64,000 nt of DNA from Aquabacterium commune (lineage in GTDB: Bacteria > Pseudomonadota > Gammaproteobacteria > Burkholderiales > Burkholderiaceae_C): positions 680,121-744,120 of the forward strand of contig NZ_SNXW01000001.1 in assembly GCF_004362855.1 (NCBI RefSeq), given 5' to 3'. The notes under the pieces were generated by a model. It worked only from the letters and a program-made list of their open reading frames with translations. It searched no databases and was not told where the DNA came from. A program made the translations under genes and the position numbers. Of the stretch, positions 63,622 to 64,000 are shown in pieces (the first letter of the stretch is position 1; every line of letters starts with the position of its first letter).

Positions 63622-64000
63622 GACCGCCCCTGCATGGTTGCCTTGGTCGCTGCCACACCCTGCCGCAGAGCCTGCCACACGCCATCGGCACAGCGCTCCC
63701 AAGACAGGTCCGATGTGATGCGATGGTGCGCTTGCGAACTCAATGCCTCGCGCTGCGAAAGCGTCCAAGGAGCATCGCAAAGGCGATGCATGGATTGCCC
63801 AACCTCGTCAGAGGATTGGGGCGCGACATGGTGCGCCAAACCTCCCGTGACCTCCTTCAACACACCGAGGTTTGAGCAAAGAACCTGTGTACCCACACGC
63901 AATGCCTCAATGGGCGGGTAGCCGAATCCTTCCATCAAGGAAAGGAACACAAAGAGGTCTGCGTGCCGGTACAAGGCCAGCAATGCTTTCTCAGACACCC
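63618..64000 (-). CDS. Glycosyltransferase family 4 (partial, N-terminus outside window)
   Basis: Only the C-terminal 127 residues are visible: VSEKALLALYRHADLFVFLS, then MEGFGYPPIEALRVGTQVLC with the E-x7-E donor-sugar motif, VLKEVTGG and a C-terminal helix. This is the GT-B C-terminal domain of retaining GT4 enzymes. The visible GTG is internal, because the frame runs off the edge. Its stop overlaps the start of the Wzz-type gene, so it heads this part of a minus-strand operon. Confidence 0.85.
   Translation of the reverse strand, partial: VSEKALLALYRHADLFVFLSLMEGFGYPPIEALRVGTQVLCSNLGVLKEVTGGLAHHVAPQSSDEVGQSMHRLCDAPWTLSQREALSSQAHHRITSDLSWERCADGVWQALRQGVAATKATMQGRS

Overview
The window is GC-rich DNA from a betaproteobacterium, most likely of the order Burkholderiales (a Sphaerotilaceae/Comamonadaceae-like lineage; this is inference). 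The basis is gene order and content: pilB-pilC-pilD-coaE-zapD-yacG, dciA divergent from an M23 peptidase with secA and argJ nearby, yhdP divergent from glnE, an EIIA(Man)-HPr overlapping pair, and epsD/F/G genes of the type found in exosortase-B exopolysaccharide loci. There is no phage, integrase, insertion sequence, CRISPR array or rRNA. RNA genes are one tmRNA and one tRNA-Pro.

Layout. (1) 1-2.5 kb: the end of a minus-strand polysaccharide operon (GT2, GT11 fucosyltransferase-like and a DUF268 protein cut by the window edge). (2) 2.7-5.3 kb: an accessory island with an unrecognised 157-aa protein, a 14-unit degenerate 21-bp palindromic repeat array, the C-terminal remnant of a PIN toxin, an intact MazE/MazF pair and a lone GT32 glycosyltransferase. 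(3) 5.4-12.4 kb: type IV pilus assembly (pilBCD) running into coaE-zapD-yacG, then rubredoxin and its reductase. (4) 12.5-25.5 kb: dciA and an M23 peptidase, a metal-uptake module (His-rich small protein, outer-membrane barrel, ZnuA-like binding protein, permease, but no ATPase), secA, a large TRAP-type permease, argJ and an HD-GYP protein. (5) 25.5-35.6 kb: tmRNA, a membrane protein, an unknown protein, PhoD phosphatase, pirin, patatin lipoprotein, tRNA-Pro, ispB, ubiH and two small proteins. (6) 35.7-47.8 kb: proA, a TauE/SafE permease, an SMP-30/strictosidine-synthase-like protein, a Fur-box-controlled DUF2061 gene, fpr, queC, LemA plus M48 protease, a chalcone-isomerase-like protein with an outer-membrane MetA-like protein, HPr/EIIA, a lipoprotein and a TlpA-like thioredoxin. 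(7) 47.8-56.1 kb: yhdP, glnE and a rhombosortase-like protease. (8) 56.2-64 kb: a second exopolysaccharide locus (epsD, epsF, epsG, a beta-helix protein, a polytopic membrane protein, and a convergent operon with a second Wzz-type protein and a GT4 glycosyltransferase).

The housekeeping core (secretion, pilus, cell division, nitrogen and carbon signalling, quinone synthesis) is therefore bracketed by two surface-polysaccharide loci. The least explained element is the 157-aa gene with its adjacent 21-bp dyad repeat array. Other points of interest are the metal-uptake module without an ATPase, structured intergenic hairpins (one beside the metal outer-membrane gene, one holding both stop codons of a convergent gene pair), and a strong Fur box ahead of a DUF2061 gene. 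All assignments come from reading the sequence and from family knowledge; no searches were run.
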